Positions 37,491 to 46,537 of a DNA stretch of 64,000 bases are shown piece after piece (position 1 is the first letter of the stretch; every line of letters begins with the position of its first letter). Both the position numbers and the translations under genes were made by a program. The stretch is from Limnohabitans sp. MORI2 (GTDB lineage Bacteria; Pseudomonadota; Gammaproteobacteria; Burkholderiales; Burkholderiaceae_C): positions 2,170,001 through 2,234,000 of the forward strand of contig NZ_AP027058.1 of assembly GCF_027925025.1 (NCBI RefSeq), in the 5' to 3' direction. The notes below the pieces were generated by a model. That model had not been told where the DNA came from, did no database searches, and saw nothing but the letters and a program-made list of their open reading frames with translations.

Positions 37491-40454
37491 TTAGGCGCGT
37501 TCGATGTTGCAAACGGTGGTTTTGGTTTCTTGCATCATGGTGACGCTGTCATAACCATAGGTGGTGGCCGTGTTGACCGCCTCACCTCGCACCACAGGCG
37601 CAGCGCCTTTGGGGTAGTACTTGAGCAGGTCTTCACCTTGCCAGCGACCAGAGAAGTGGAACGGCATCCAAACAGTGCCTGTGTCCACGCGCTCAGTCAC
37701 CAACGCTTGCACATTCAAACGTGCGCCAGTGGGACTCTTCAACCACACGCGCTCGCCGTTGCGGATGCCACGATCTGCTGCGGTCTTGGGGTTGATTTCC
37801 ACGTAGGCTTCTTGTTGCAACTCGGCCAACCATGGGTTGGAACGGGTTTCTTCGCCGCCACCTTCGTACTCGACCAAACGGCCTGAAGTGAGGATGAGCG
37901 GGAACTTCTCGTGCACCTTGTCAGCCATGTTTTTGTCTTGCACGGTTTTGTACAAGGTGGGCAGACGCCAGAACGCTTTTTTGTCAGCGTGTGTGGGGTA
38001 CTTCTCCATCAAGTCAGGACGTGTGCCATACAAAGGCTCGCGGTGTTGTGGGATGGGGTCTGGGAAGTTCCACACCACGGCACGCGCTTTGGCGTTGCCA
38101 AAAGGATGGCAACCGTGGTTTTGCATGAACACACGCATCATGCCGCCGGAGTTGTCGGTCTTCCAGTTCTTGCCTTCGGCTAATGCTTTTTCGGCATCGG
38201 TGAGTTCGTCCCACCAGCCGAGTTTCTTGAGCAACACATGATCGAGCTCAGGGTAGCCCGTGGTGATGTCCGCGCCTTTGGAGTGCGAGCCATCTTCAGC
38301 CAACAGGTTTTTACCGTCTTTCTCAACACCAAAGTTGGCGCGGAAGTTACCGCCGCCATCCATGACGTGCTTGGAGGTGTCGTACAGGTTGGGCGAGCCT
38401 GGGTGCTTGAGTTCGGGTGTGCCGTAGCAAGGCCAAGGCAAGCCGAAGTAGTCGCCACCAAAGTCGTAACCGGTTTCTTTGTCTTTGCCGCCTTTGGACT
38501 TGAGGGTCTTGACGTCAAAGAGGTGCATGTTGCGCATGTGCGCTTTCAAGCGCTCTGGGCTTTGACCGGTGTAGCCAATGGTCCAGACCGACTTGTTGAT
38601 TTCGCGCAAGATGTCTTCGACCATGGGTTCGTCCATGCCTTTGACTTTTTGCAGCTTGTAGTTCTTGACCAGCTCTGGGCCAAAGCCAAGCTTTTGCGCC
38701 AATTGATACATGATCATGTGATCAGAGCGGCTCTCCCACAAGGGCTCGATGACCTTCTCACGCCACTGAATCGAACGGTTCGATGCTGTGCAAGAACCGC
38801 TGGTTTCAAACTGTGTCGCAGCGGGCAACAAGTACACCGCGCGGTTGGGGTTGAGGTCTTCGGCCTTGCCGGGCATGGCTGCCATCGCGGCTGTGGCCGA
38901 TGGGTAGGGATCAACCACCACCAACAAGTCGAGCTTGTCCATGGCGCGCTTCATTTCCAAACCACGGGTTTGTGAGTTGGGTGCATGACCCCAATAGAAC
39001 ACGGCCTTGAGGTTGCTGTCTTGGTCGATCAGGTCGTTCTTTTCGAGAACGCCGTCAATCCAACGCGACACGGTGATGCCAGGTTTGGTCATCATGCCGG
39101 GGTTGGCAAAGCGGCCTTTGAGCCAATCGAATTCCACACCCCATGCTTTGGCGAAGTGTTTCCATGAACCTTCGACGATGCCGTAGTAACCAGGCAATGA
39201 GTCGGGGTTAGGCCCCACGTCGGTTGCGCCTTGCACGTTGTCGTGACCGCGGAAGATGTTGGTGCCACCACCGCTCTTACCCACATTACCTAGGGCCAAC
39301 TGCAAGATGCAAGAGGCACGCACGATGGCGTTACCAATGGTGTGTTGGGTTTGGCCCATACACCACACGATGGTGCCAGGGTTGTTCTCGTGCAGCATGG
39401 TGGCCACTTTGAGCAACTGCTCTGGTGTGACGCCGCAGACCTCTTCCACCTTGTCAGGTGTCCACTTGTCCATCACCTCTTCTTTGACCTTGTCCATGCC
39501 GAACACGCGGTCGTTGATGTATTTCTTGTCTTCCCAACCATTCTTGAAAATGATGTGCAAGAGACCGAACAAGAAAGCGATGTCAGAACCAGAGCGAATG
39601 CGCACGTACTCATCGGCCTTGGCCGCTGTGCGTGTGAAACGTGGGTCGACCACGATCATCTTGCAGCCGTTTTCTTTGGCGTGCAGCATGTGCAGCATCG
39701 ACACAGGGTGGGCTTCGGCAGCGTTAGAACCAATGTACAAAGCGACCTTGCTGTTTTGCATGTCGTTGTACGAGTTGGTCATCGCACCATAACCCCAAGT
39801 GTTGGCCACACCGGCCACGGTGGTGGAGTGACAAATACGGGCTTGGTGGTCGCAGTTGTTGGAGCCAAAGTAGCTCACAAACTTGCGCAACAAGTAGGCT
39901 TGTTCGTTGTTGTGCTTGGAGGAGCCAATCCAGTAAACGCTGTCTGGGCCAGAGGTCTTGCGCAGCTCCAGCAACTTAGCGCTGATTTCGTCGAGTGCGG
40001 TATCCCAGCTGATGCGCTCGTATTTGCCGTTGACCAACTTCATCGGGTAACGCAAGCGGAACTCACCGTGGCCGTGCTCACGCAAGGCAGCACCTTTGGC
40101 GCAATGTGCGCCGAGGTTGATGGGGGAATCAAACACCGCTTCTTGGCGCACCCAAACGCCGTTTTCGACCACGGCATCCACAGCGCAACCCACAGAGCAA
40201 TGGGTACACACAGTGCGTTTGACTTCGATCTTGCCAGCGCCGTCTTTGGACATGGCACCAGATGCCTGGGCTTTCTTCACCAAAGTGAGTTGCGTCGCAG
40301 CCAAACCCACGCCAATACCTAAGCCCGAACGACGCAAGAAGCCGCGACGATCCAAGGTAGGTAGTGCTTGCGACAAACCGCGTTGCAAGCGGCCTACAAA
40401 CGCAGAACTGCCAACAGTTTGGGCAGTTGAATCGGATTTACGGGTCAACAACAT
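37491..40454 (-). CDS. Formate dehydrogenase alpha subunit, molybdopterin, Cys form
   Basis: 987 residues. A twin-arginine signal (DRRGFLRRSG, about 35-44) after a 30-residue N-terminal extension targets it to the periplasm by Tat. The [4Fe-4S] ligands are C83, C86, C90 and C118. The metal ligand equivalent to selenocysteine is C208 in DHQARICHSTTVAG, followed by the catalytic H209. The rest is the molybdopterin dinucleotide fold with the C-terminal cofactor-binding domain (WLKSPTGARLNVQALVTERV). It oxidises formate to CO2. No in-frame TGA at position 208, so no selenocysteine is needed. Confidence 0.95.
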   Translation of the reverse strand: MLLTRKSDSTAQTVGSSAFVGRLQRGLSQALPTLDRRGFLRRSGLGIGVGLAATQLTLVKKAQASGAMSKDGAGKIEVKRTVCTHCSVGCAVDAVVENGVWVRQEAVFDSPINLGAHCAKGAALREHGHGEFRLRYPMKLVNGKYERISWDTALDEISAKLLELRKTSGPDSVYWIGSSKHNNEQAYLLRKFVSYFGSNNCDHQARICHSTTVAGVANTWGYGAMTNSYNDMQNSKVALYIGSNAAEAHPVSMLHMLHAKENGCKMIVVDPRFTRTAAKADEYVRIRSGSDIAFLFGLLHIIFKNGWEDKKYINDRVFGMDKVKEEVMDKWTPDKVEEVCGVTPEQLLKVATMLHENNPGTIVWCMGQTQHTIGNAIVRASCILQLALGNVGKSGGGTNIFRGHDNVQGATDVGPNPDSLPGYYGIVEGSWKHFAKAWGVEFDWLKGRFANPGMMTKPGITVSRWIDGVLEKNDLIDQDSNLKAVFYWGHAPNSQTRGLEMKRAMDKLDLLVVVDPYPSATAAMAAMPGKAEDLNPNRAVYLLPAATQFETSGSCTASNRSIQWREKVIEPLWESRSDHMIMYQLAQKLGFGPELVKNYKLQKVKGMDEPMVEDILREINKSVWTIGYTGQSPERLKAHMRNMHLFDVKTLKSKGGKDKETGYDFGGDYFGLPWPCYGTPELKHPGSPNLYDTSKHVMDGGGNFRANFGVEKDGKNLLAEDGSHSKGADITTGYPELDHVLLKKLGWWDELTDAEKALAEGKNWKTDNSGGMMRVFMQNHGCHPFGNAKARAVVWNFPDPIPQHREPLYGTRPDLMEKYPTHADKKAFWRLPTLYKTVQDKNMADKVHEKFPLILTSGRLVEYEGGGEETRSNPWLAELQQEAYVEINPKTAADRGIRNGERVWLKSPTGARLNVQALVTERVDTGTVWMPFHFSGRWQGEDLLKYYPKGAAPVVRGEAVNTATTYGYDSVTMMQETKTTVCNIERA

Positions 40455-40465
40455 GTGTATCTCCT

Positions 40466-40684
40466 TCAGACGCGAGTGGTCTGGTAGTAACGCTTGACGT
40501 GTTCACTCAAGCTGTAGCCGCCGCCGTTTTCGGGTGCGGGAGGAAGTTTGTTCATTTCAGCTGAGGGAGTGCTGAGACCAGGCATAGCTGTCACAGCTGC
40601 TGCGGCTGCGCCTGCAGCGGCAGCACCCATAAAAAAGCCACGGCGCGAGTGTGTCGCCTGGTCATTCAGTTTTTCTTTTGGCAT
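40466..40684 (-). CDS. FDH-region Tat-target small protein
   Basis: 72 residues from the ATG at 40684, with an AGGAGCT ribosome binding site. It matches the small formate-dehydrogenase-region Tat-target family: THSRRGFFMGAAAAGAAAAAV is a twin-arginine signal, and the C-terminal SLSEHVKRYYQTTRV is conserved. The longer frame is unlikely. Located 11 bases before alpha, it may help maturation or be a FDH subunit; its exact role is not settled. Confidence 0.9.
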   Translation of the reverse strand: MPKEKLNDQATHSRRGFFMGAAAAGAAAAAVTAMPGLSTPSAEMNKLPPAPENGGGYSLSEHVKRYYQTTRV

Positions 40685-40755
40685 GTCTAGCTCCTCATTG
40701 GATATTCTTATGCACGAGTTTGCATACTGTAACAATGTTGTGAGTTTGTCTAGGG

Positions 40756-40774
40756 CGGAATAACCACAATTCCG
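40756..40774. promoter_or_regulatory. Inverted repeat CGGAAT-N7-ATTCCG upstream of the FDH operon
   Basis: A perfect 6-base dyad with a 7-base spacer, 72 bases upstream of the Tat-target gene start (reverse strand) in a 169-base gap between it and the TorD-family gene. It looks like an operator; the binding regulator is unknown. The gap also holds AT-rich stretches fit for a promoter. Confidence 0.45.
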
Positions 40775-40853
40775 TCTAAAAAACAATCCCACCATTGGGT
40801 TATGTCACCTAAGCGTCATAACGTTCATCAAAAGAAAAAATAAATCCGAATTT

Positions 40854-41471
40854 TTAAGCCAACATGTCAAAGCCTTGCGCTTCAACACTGACAAACGCGC
40901 GAGTCAGCTCAGCCAGTGCAGCGTAGAAACGCGCGCGCGGCGTAGCCTGCAAAGCATCGCAAAACGCGGGCACCCAAGTTTGCACATGTGCAGCAAAAAA
41001 TTTGGCTTGCTGCGTCAGGTTGGACACGGCCACGTCGTCGCCCGCCACCAAAAAGCGCATGACTTCAAACACGTACGACACATGGTCTTCGGTCTCAGAC
41101 ATGGTGGTGTCATCGCGACCTAAGCCCAGCGCTGTCAAGTCAGTGCGCAATTGCGCCAAAGGCTTTTCATTCAAGAAGCCAGTCAAAAAATGCGAGGCAT
41201 ACACATAGACCTCGGGCTTGCCCACGCCACCAAACAAAGTGTGATGTTCGTTATGAATGCTCTTGTCGTCCATGTCGCGAGCCACGCCCACGAGTTGGCG
41301 CCATGGCTCCTCCAAAAAGCCCCCCGAGGTTGGGGCATCGGTGGCCGCCACGCGCAACTGCGCCAGCAACTCAGAGCGCGGCGGGGCGTAGAACAACTCC
41401 GAAATTAAACCGTACAACTCGGCGCGAGCGGTTTCTTCGTCAAGGGCGGAAGACAAGTGAAGGTCAGTCAT
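40854..41471 (-). CDS. TorD-family molecular chaperone
   Basis: 205 residues from the ATG at 41471, 7 bases after the polyferredoxin stop. All-helical: ARAELYGLISELFYAPP (N-terminal motif), NEHHTLFGGVGKPEVYVYASHFLTG (the E-x-x-x-L-F-x-G-x-x-x-P-x-x-P/Y motif) and SETEDHVSYVFEVMRFLV. Such chaperones bind the Tat signal of a molybdoenzyme and hold it until the cofactor is inserted. Here the client is most likely the FDH alpha subunit or the Tat-target protein. Confidence 0.9.
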   Translation of the reverse strand: MTDLHLSSALDEETARAELYGLISELFYAPPRSELLAQLRVAATDAPTSGGFLEEPWRQLVGVARDMDDKSIHNEHHTLFGGVGKPEVYVYASHFLTGFLNEKPLAQLRTDLTALGLGRDDTTMSETEDHVSYVFEVMRFLVAGDDVAVSNLTQQAKFFAAHVQTWVPAFCDALQATPRARFYAALAELTRAFVSVEAQGFDMLA

Positions 41472-41478
41472 AAATGGC

Positions 41479-43578
41479 TTACAAAATTTTGTGCTCGTCG
41501 TCAGAAGAGTAGATGTCAATCACGCGGCAGTCGCCGCACATTTTGAGGCGCTCCAGCGCCTCACCTTGGAACATCGCGTGGCCTGCCAATTTGCCGATCA
41601 TGGCCTCGATGCCTTTGAGCGTGCCAAAGGGTTTACCGCATCGCACACAGCCATAAGGCTGGGTTTCATTGAGCACGCGCACTTCTTTGCGTTGGGGCGT
41701 GAGTAACAAACGCGGCACGAGGTTGAGCGCTTTCTCAGGGCAGGTACTGACACACAAACCACACTGCACGCAGTTCTTTTCAAAGAATCGCAACTGCGGT
41801 GCTTGTTGGTTGTCTTGCAGCGCATTGGCAGGGCACGCGCTGACGCAGCTCATGCACAAAGTGCATTTATCTTTATTAACTTCAACCAAACCAAACGGCG
41901 CACCGTCTTTAGGCAAAGCCAAAGCTTCAGGGGCAGCTGCAGTTTTCAAGACGGGCGCGTGTTCTAGCAAGTGGTCAATCACCATGCTCAGCGTGCTGCG
42001 TTTTTCGGCCATCACCGCAAACGTAGCCGCAGGCACGCTGCAATTCAGACGCTGCTGGCCTGTGGTGAGGCGTTGCAGCTCGGCATCCAGCTCCATCGCT
42101 TGTGTGGCATGTACCAACTGCACAAGCATCTGGCCAGGCTTGGCATAGCCCAAGCCTTCAAGCATCGCCTGGGCTTGAGTCATTTGCGCCTTCAGTCCAT
42201 CGGCATATTGCGGAGCCTCTTCAGCAGTTTGCAGAACCAACACTTGGGCTGCACCGTAAGCTAAGGCTGAGAGCCACACATCCAAACCTAAGCTGGCGGT
42301 GTGCCACAAAGACACGGGGATGACATGTGCAGGCAGGCCTTGCGCCACCTTGAGCTGCGCGGCGCGGCCTAGTTCATTCACCAAAGCTTGGCCCGCATCT
42401 TGGCTGTGCAACAAAATGACCGCATCTTTGCCACCTGCTTTTTGGTAGGTGCTTAATAGCGTTTTAAGCTTCGTTCCTTGCTCGCTCGCTCGCGGGTAAG
42501 CGTAAGTCAGTGCACCAGTGGGGCACACCGTGGTGCACGCACCGCAGCCCACACACAAATTTGGATTGACCTTGATTTGTTGGCGTGATTTATCAGAGCT
42601 GATAGCTTCAGCAGAGCAAATATCCACGCAGGCGTTGCAGCCTACTTTTTCGTTGCGGCTGTGCGCGCACAGTTTTTGTTTGTAGTCAAAGAACTTGGGC
42701 TTTTCAAACTCACCCACCAGCTCCCGTAAGCGCAGCAAGTTGGCAGGCGTTGCGCCACGGAAATAGCCTTGAGGCAGAGCGTGGCGTGTGAAAGCGCTTT
42801 GCTCACGCAGGTCGAGCACGAGGTCGAACTCTGCCGTTTCTTCTTGCGCTTCGCGCTGGAAGTTGATGGCGCCAATGGCCCCACATGCCGTCACGCAGTT
42901 GCGATGCGAGCTGCACTTGCTCAAGTCAATTTGGTAGTCGAGGCCAATCGCTTGCTCGGGGCAAACGGACACGCATGCGTTGCAACGTGTGCAGAGATCA
43001 AGGTCAATCGGGTTGTTGTTTTGCCAGGTGAGCTTGAACGCGCCCAGCCAACCATCCACGCGCACCACTTGCCCACCCAGCACGGGATAACGACGAGCTT
43101 GCGCACCGCCCGCCTCGCCAGCACCTTGGCTAAAGATCGTGATATTCAAGGTATCGGCCAGCAACGCCGCAGCTTGTTCGGCTGCATCAAGTGGCCCTAC
43201 GATGAGCAAGCGCCCAGCACTTTTGAATGTCACCGTGGGCACAGGCTCAGGATCAGGCAAATGGGCGGTCGCTAAAAGCGCAGCGATTTTGGGCGAAGCA
43301 TTTTTGGCGTCATGGCTCCACCCTCCTGTTTCTCTGATGTTGACAAACTTAATGACCGAAGTCTTGGCCTGAGCCTGTACCGCCAGCTCGCCAAACAAGC
43401 GTTGCTCTTGGGTACAGGCCACCACCACATCGTCCGTGCCTTGCACGGCTTGCACAAATGCTCCGGCCTCGCGACGGCACAACGCAGTGTGCAGCGCAAG
43501 TGACTCAGACAGGCTTTCGCCCAGTGCTTTGGGGTCCAGAGGTTGGGTTTGATTGCAGTCGCAAATCAGTGTGGTCAT
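41479..43578 (-). CDS. Polyferredoxin of the FDH cluster
   Basis: 699 residues from the ATG at 43578. It holds six or so Cys clusters of ferredoxin type: CTRCNACVSVCPEQAI, CSSHRNCVTACGAIGA, CNACVDICSAEAI, CVGCGACTTVCPTGAL, CTLCMSCVSACPANAL and CVQCGLCVSTCPEKAL, plus CGDC near the C-terminus. The N-terminal 200 residues (with a CTQEQRLF motif) resemble heterodisulfide-reductase-like or FDH-associated polyferredoxins. It lies between the kinase gene and the TorD gene and probably carries electrons in the cytoplasm, perhaps in cofactor maturation. The frame to 43626 adds an unconserved leader. Confidence 0.88.
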   Translation of the reverse strand: MTTLICDCNQTQPLDPKALGESLSESLALHTALCRREAGAFVQAVQGTDDVVVACTQEQRLFGELAVQAQAKTSVIKFVNIRETGGWSHDAKNASPKIAALLATAHLPDPEPVPTVTFKSAGRLLIVGPLDAAEQAAALLADTLNITIFSQGAGEAGGAQARRYPVLGGQVVRVDGWLGAFKLTWQNNNPIDLDLCTRCNACVSVCPEQAIGLDYQIDLSKCSSHRNCVTACGAIGAINFQREAQEETAEFDLVLDLREQSAFTRHALPQGYFRGATPANLLRLRELVGEFEKPKFFDYKQKLCAHSRNEKVGCNACVDICSAEAISSDKSRQQIKVNPNLCVGCGACTTVCPTGALTYAYPRASEQGTKLKTLLSTYQKAGGKDAVILLHSQDAGQALVNELGRAAQLKVAQGLPAHVIPVSLWHTASLGLDVWLSALAYGAAQVLVLQTAEEAPQYADGLKAQMTQAQAMLEGLGYAKPGQMLVQLVHATQAMELDAELQRLTTGQQRLNCSVPAATFAVMAEKRSTLSMVIDHLLEHAPVLKTAAAPEALALPKDGAPFGLVEVNKDKCTLCMSCVSACPANALQDNQQAPQLRFFEKNCVQCGLCVSTCPEKALNLVPRLLLTPQRKEVRVLNETQPYGCVRCGKPFGTLKGIEAMIGKLAGHAMFQGEALERLKMCGDCRVIDIYSSDDEHKIL

Positions 43579-43651
43579 GCGAGGGAGGCGTGAATCAGTG
43601 AAGGCGCAATGGTAGCGGCCTTGCAAAGCCCCGCTGATATATCCCCTTTAC

Positions 43652-46012
43652 TTAGGCATTGCGAAGCAAAGCACGTTGAATCTCCTTGCGCAAAGCAATC
43701 TCAGACATAGGCTTAGACACGTAGCCATCTGCCCCTGCGGCCATGAATCGCTCTCGGTCCCCAGTCATCGCATGCGCTGTCACCATCAGGACAGTTGTGC
43801 GCGGCAACTGACGTTCAAGCTCTCGCTCACGCCAAATACGTAACGCTGTGAGCCCATCCATCACTGGCATCATCACGTCGAGCAAGACCACATCAAAGCG
43901 CTCTTTGTCTAGGCAGTTCAGGGCCTGCTGCCCATCGTTGGCGAGTACAAATTGATGCCCCATACGCTGCAACATGATCTGCGCCAATTTACGGTTGATT
44001 TCATGGTCTTCAACCAGAAGAACAGTCAACACCTTGTTGGCCACACTGTCATCAGACAGCATGACACCCCCACCAGAAGCGGCACGGATCAACGTGGTTT
44101 CTTCGGTCACACGTTGAACAGGAAAGTTGATGGTGAAACAGGCCCCTTGCCCTGGCTGGCTTTTGGCAGTGACATCACCACCCATGAGTTGCATCAAACT
44201 TTTCGTAATCGCCAAACCTAAACCCGTGCCACCGTAAGAACGCGTGATCGATTCGTCAGCTTGTGTAAATGGGCTAAATAAAGATTCGACCCGTGCGTCA
44301 TCAAAACCAATGCCCGTATCTGCCACCGAAATTTCCAGTCGGAACTCATCGTCGGCACGCACCGCAAACACACGTGACGCCACAGTGATGGTGCCATCTT
44401 CTGTGAATTTAATCGCATTCCCAATTAAATTGGTCAGTACTTGACGCACGCGCACAGGATCCATCCAGACCAATTCTGGTAGCGCTGGATCATTGTTGAC
44501 TTGCAGCCTCACCCCTTTGGCTTGTGCCAATTGTTCCAGCGAACGCGCTGTATGCCGAACCAACTGTGCCGGACAGACTGTGAGCTTCTCTAACTCCAGC
44601 GCACCTGCTTCAATCTTCGAAAAATCAAGGATCTGATTGATGATGTGAAGCAAGTGACTCGCAGAATCACGCGCCAAAGACAGATACTCCTTTTGCACTT
44701 GGGCATCATCTGTTGCCATGGCTAACTCTGTCATGCCCAAAATGCCATTCATCGGCGTTCGAATCTCATGGCTCATGTTGGCCAAAAATTCACCACGCAT
44801 GCGATTGGCCTGCTCCGCTTTTTCTTTGGCTTCCACCAATAAATCTTGCGCGTGCTTAATGGCGGTGAAATCTTGAATCACCCCGATGAAAAAATGCGCT
44901 TCATCGACTCGCGTTTCCTTGACCGTGATGCGCACAGGGAACACACCACCGTCTTGCCGCATGCCTTGCACAATGCGCGGCTGATTCAATAGTCGCTTAG
45001 TTCCAGTTTTTGCGTAGGCTTGCAAGTACCCATCATGAGCTTGACGATCTTGCGCGTGCATCAAAATTTTGATGTTCTGACCAATCAACGCTTGCGGTTC
45101 GTAACCGAATATCTCAGCCGTTGCCAGATTGCACTGAACGATATGCCCTTGCGCATCAGTCACCACGATGGCTTCAGGCACAGCTGCAAAAATGCTGTTG
45201 AGTTTGCTCTCACTCAAACGCAGCTGCTGAATGGCTTGTTGCCTCTCCGTTGACAAATCTCTAGCCACGATCAGAGCCGTTCGAATGCGGCGCACAGACA
45301 GCCACACCATCGACAGACCACCCAACACAACCAACAGCAAAACACTGAATGTGCGTGTCAAAACCTCTGTCGCGGCTGTTTGCCATTGAGAGACCGGCAA
45401 AACAATTTCGAGCGCACCACGGACATCGCCTACTTTCCAATCCGTTTTCGGTGAATTCTGGTATTGGTTGTGGCACGCCACACAGCCAGACAACATCCGA
45501 TCTGCTTGTGCATAACGCAGCACCCGCTGTCCATTAAGCATTTCCTCTCTCACATACGGCACGTTTGGGTTGACCTTGAGATGTGCCAAAGCTTGAATTT
45601 GAAAATCATCCAGCTTGCGCTCATTCATACGCCAAGGAAACGGCAAATCGCTGTACAAACGCACCTGAGTGCCGCCATCCACTTGCGATATGTAGTGCCC
45701 TAGCTCAATCGTGAGCGTTGCTGGCAGTGGCAAAGCTTTGTCTTTGTCTTTGTAGTCATGTGTGATGGCTACCCCTGCACGCAATGCACGTGGCACCAAC
45801 TCTTGCGCATAAAAATTGCGAAACTGAGTGACAGACTCTGCGTGCTCTTGTGCGCTGTCCGTCGCGTATTGAAACACCACACGCTCACTGGATTTGTAGG
45901 TGTAATAAACCACCCATATCGAGATCAATATCAACACACCAGCCACGACTTGCATTGGCCAACGTTTGAGCAGCTTTTGCACACTGCGAATGAGACGTTT
46001 AAGAGCTTGCAC
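43652..46012 (-). CDS. Hybrid sensor histidine kinase with periplasmic c-type haem motif
   Basis: 786 residues. Membrane helix about 20-40; periplasmic Tll0287-like (DUF3365) sensor about 42-210 with the haem-binding CVACH motif (C177-H181); second helix about 220-240; PAS about 262-390; HisKA with the phosphoacceptor H415 in ANMSHEIRTP; HATPase with NLIGNAIKF and GGTGLGLAITKSL; receiver domain about 660-786 with the phosphoacceptor D712 in VLLDVMMPVMDG. The haem would let it sense redox state or a diatomic gas. It sits inside the FDH locus between DUF3306 and the polyferredoxin; no partner regulator gene is adjacent. Haem attachment would use the Ccm system. Confidence 0.92.
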   Translation of the reverse strand: MQALKRLIRSVQKLLKRWPMQVVAGVLILISIWVVYYTYKSSERVVFQYATDSAQEHAESVTQFRNFYAQELVPRALRAGVAITHDYKDKDKALPLPATLTIELGHYISQVDGGTQVRLYSDLPFPWRMNERKLDDFQIQALAHLKVNPNVPYVREEMLNGQRVLRYAQADRMLSGCVACHNQYQNSPKTDWKVGDVRGALEIVLPVSQWQTAATEVLTRTFSVLLLVVLGGLSMVWLSVRRIRTALIVARDLSTERQQAIQQLRLSESKLNSIFAAVPEAIVVTDAQGHIVQCNLATAEIFGYEPQALIGQNIKILMHAQDRQAHDGYLQAYAKTGTKRLLNQPRIVQGMRQDGGVFPVRITVKETRVDEAHFFIGVIQDFTAIKHAQDLLVEAKEKAEQANRMRGEFLANMSHEIRTPMNGILGMTELAMATDDAQVQKEYLSLARDSASHLLHIINQILDFSKIEAGALELEKLTVCPAQLVRHTARSLEQLAQAKGVRLQVNNDPALPELVWMDPVRVRQVLTNLIGNAIKFTEDGTITVASRVFAVRADDEFRLEISVADTGIGFDDARVESLFSPFTQADESITRSYGGTGLGLAITKSLMQLMGGDVTAKSQPGQGACFTINFPVQRVTEETTLIRAASGGGVMLSDDSVANKVLTVLLVEDHEINRKLAQIMLQRMGHQFVLANDGQQALNCLDKERFDVVLLDVMMPVMDGLTALRIWRERELERQLPRTTVLMVTAHAMTGDRERFMAAGADGYVSKPMSEIALRKEIQRALLRNA

Positions 46013-46057
46013 GATCAGTCTTAATAAATATTAATGACTAATATTAGTGCAATATTC

Positions 46058-46537
46058 TTACTTATTAGAGTCCTTAGGATTTAATTTATTAGCCTCTTGA
46101 TCCAAACTTTGTTCGGTTGAGTCTGGCTCCACGTCATCGAATAAATTCAAAGTTTTGGCACTCACCATCTGGCGTAGCAAAGCCTTTGGCAAGGGTGATA
46201 TCTGGTTGTAGTCATCGATGTAGACATCCATGCCATCCATCATGTTGAAGTGAGGATCGGCAAACAACTTTTTCATGGCTGCATTCTTGACTTCTGACGA
46301 CACATCGTTCGCCACAAAACTGGCGAAATTTGAGTTCGGTGTCAGCTGCTCAACATCCGCCAAGGTGGGAGCTGGCTGGTTCGTCTGCGCTTCAACCGCA
46401 GGCGCAACGGGCTCTACAACACTCGGCACGGGAGGAGATGCGCTCCTGCTGGGCTCTGCTGGCACGCGCCCTTCGCGCACGTCCGACTTGCGACGGGACC
46501 AACGACTCAAAAAGCCATCGTCATTCGACATGCCCAC
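46058..46537 (-). CDS. DUF3306 protein of the FDH cluster
   Basis: 159 residues. It matches DUF3306: an N-terminal SRWSRRKSDVREG, a low-complexity linker rich in Pro, Ala and Val (about 25-65), then TPNSNFASFVANDVSSEVKNAAMKKLFADPHFNMMDGMDVYIDDY, the conserved core, and a charged tail. The role is unknown, but the gene regularly accompanies FDH and DUF3305. The start may be 46537 or 46531 (two ATGs); both overlap the DUF3305 stop. Confidence 0.85.
   Translation of the reverse strand: MGMSNDDGFLSRWSRRKSDVREGRVPAEPSRSASPPVPSVVEPVAPAVEAQTNQPAPTLADVEQLTPNSNFASFVANDVSSEVKNAAMKKLFADPHFNMMDGMDVYIDDYNQISPLPKALLRQMVSAKTLNLFDDVEPDSTEQSLDQEANKLNPKDSNK

Noticed and set aside
39826..39836. Selenocysteine codon in formate dehydrogenase alpha
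   Set aside because: The codon at the metal-ligand position is a cysteine codon (ARICHSTT), not TGA.
39342..40322. 326-residue forward frame antisense to formate dehydrogenase alpha
   Set aside because: Shadow of the alpha subunit: His/Val-rich, no start context, no family.
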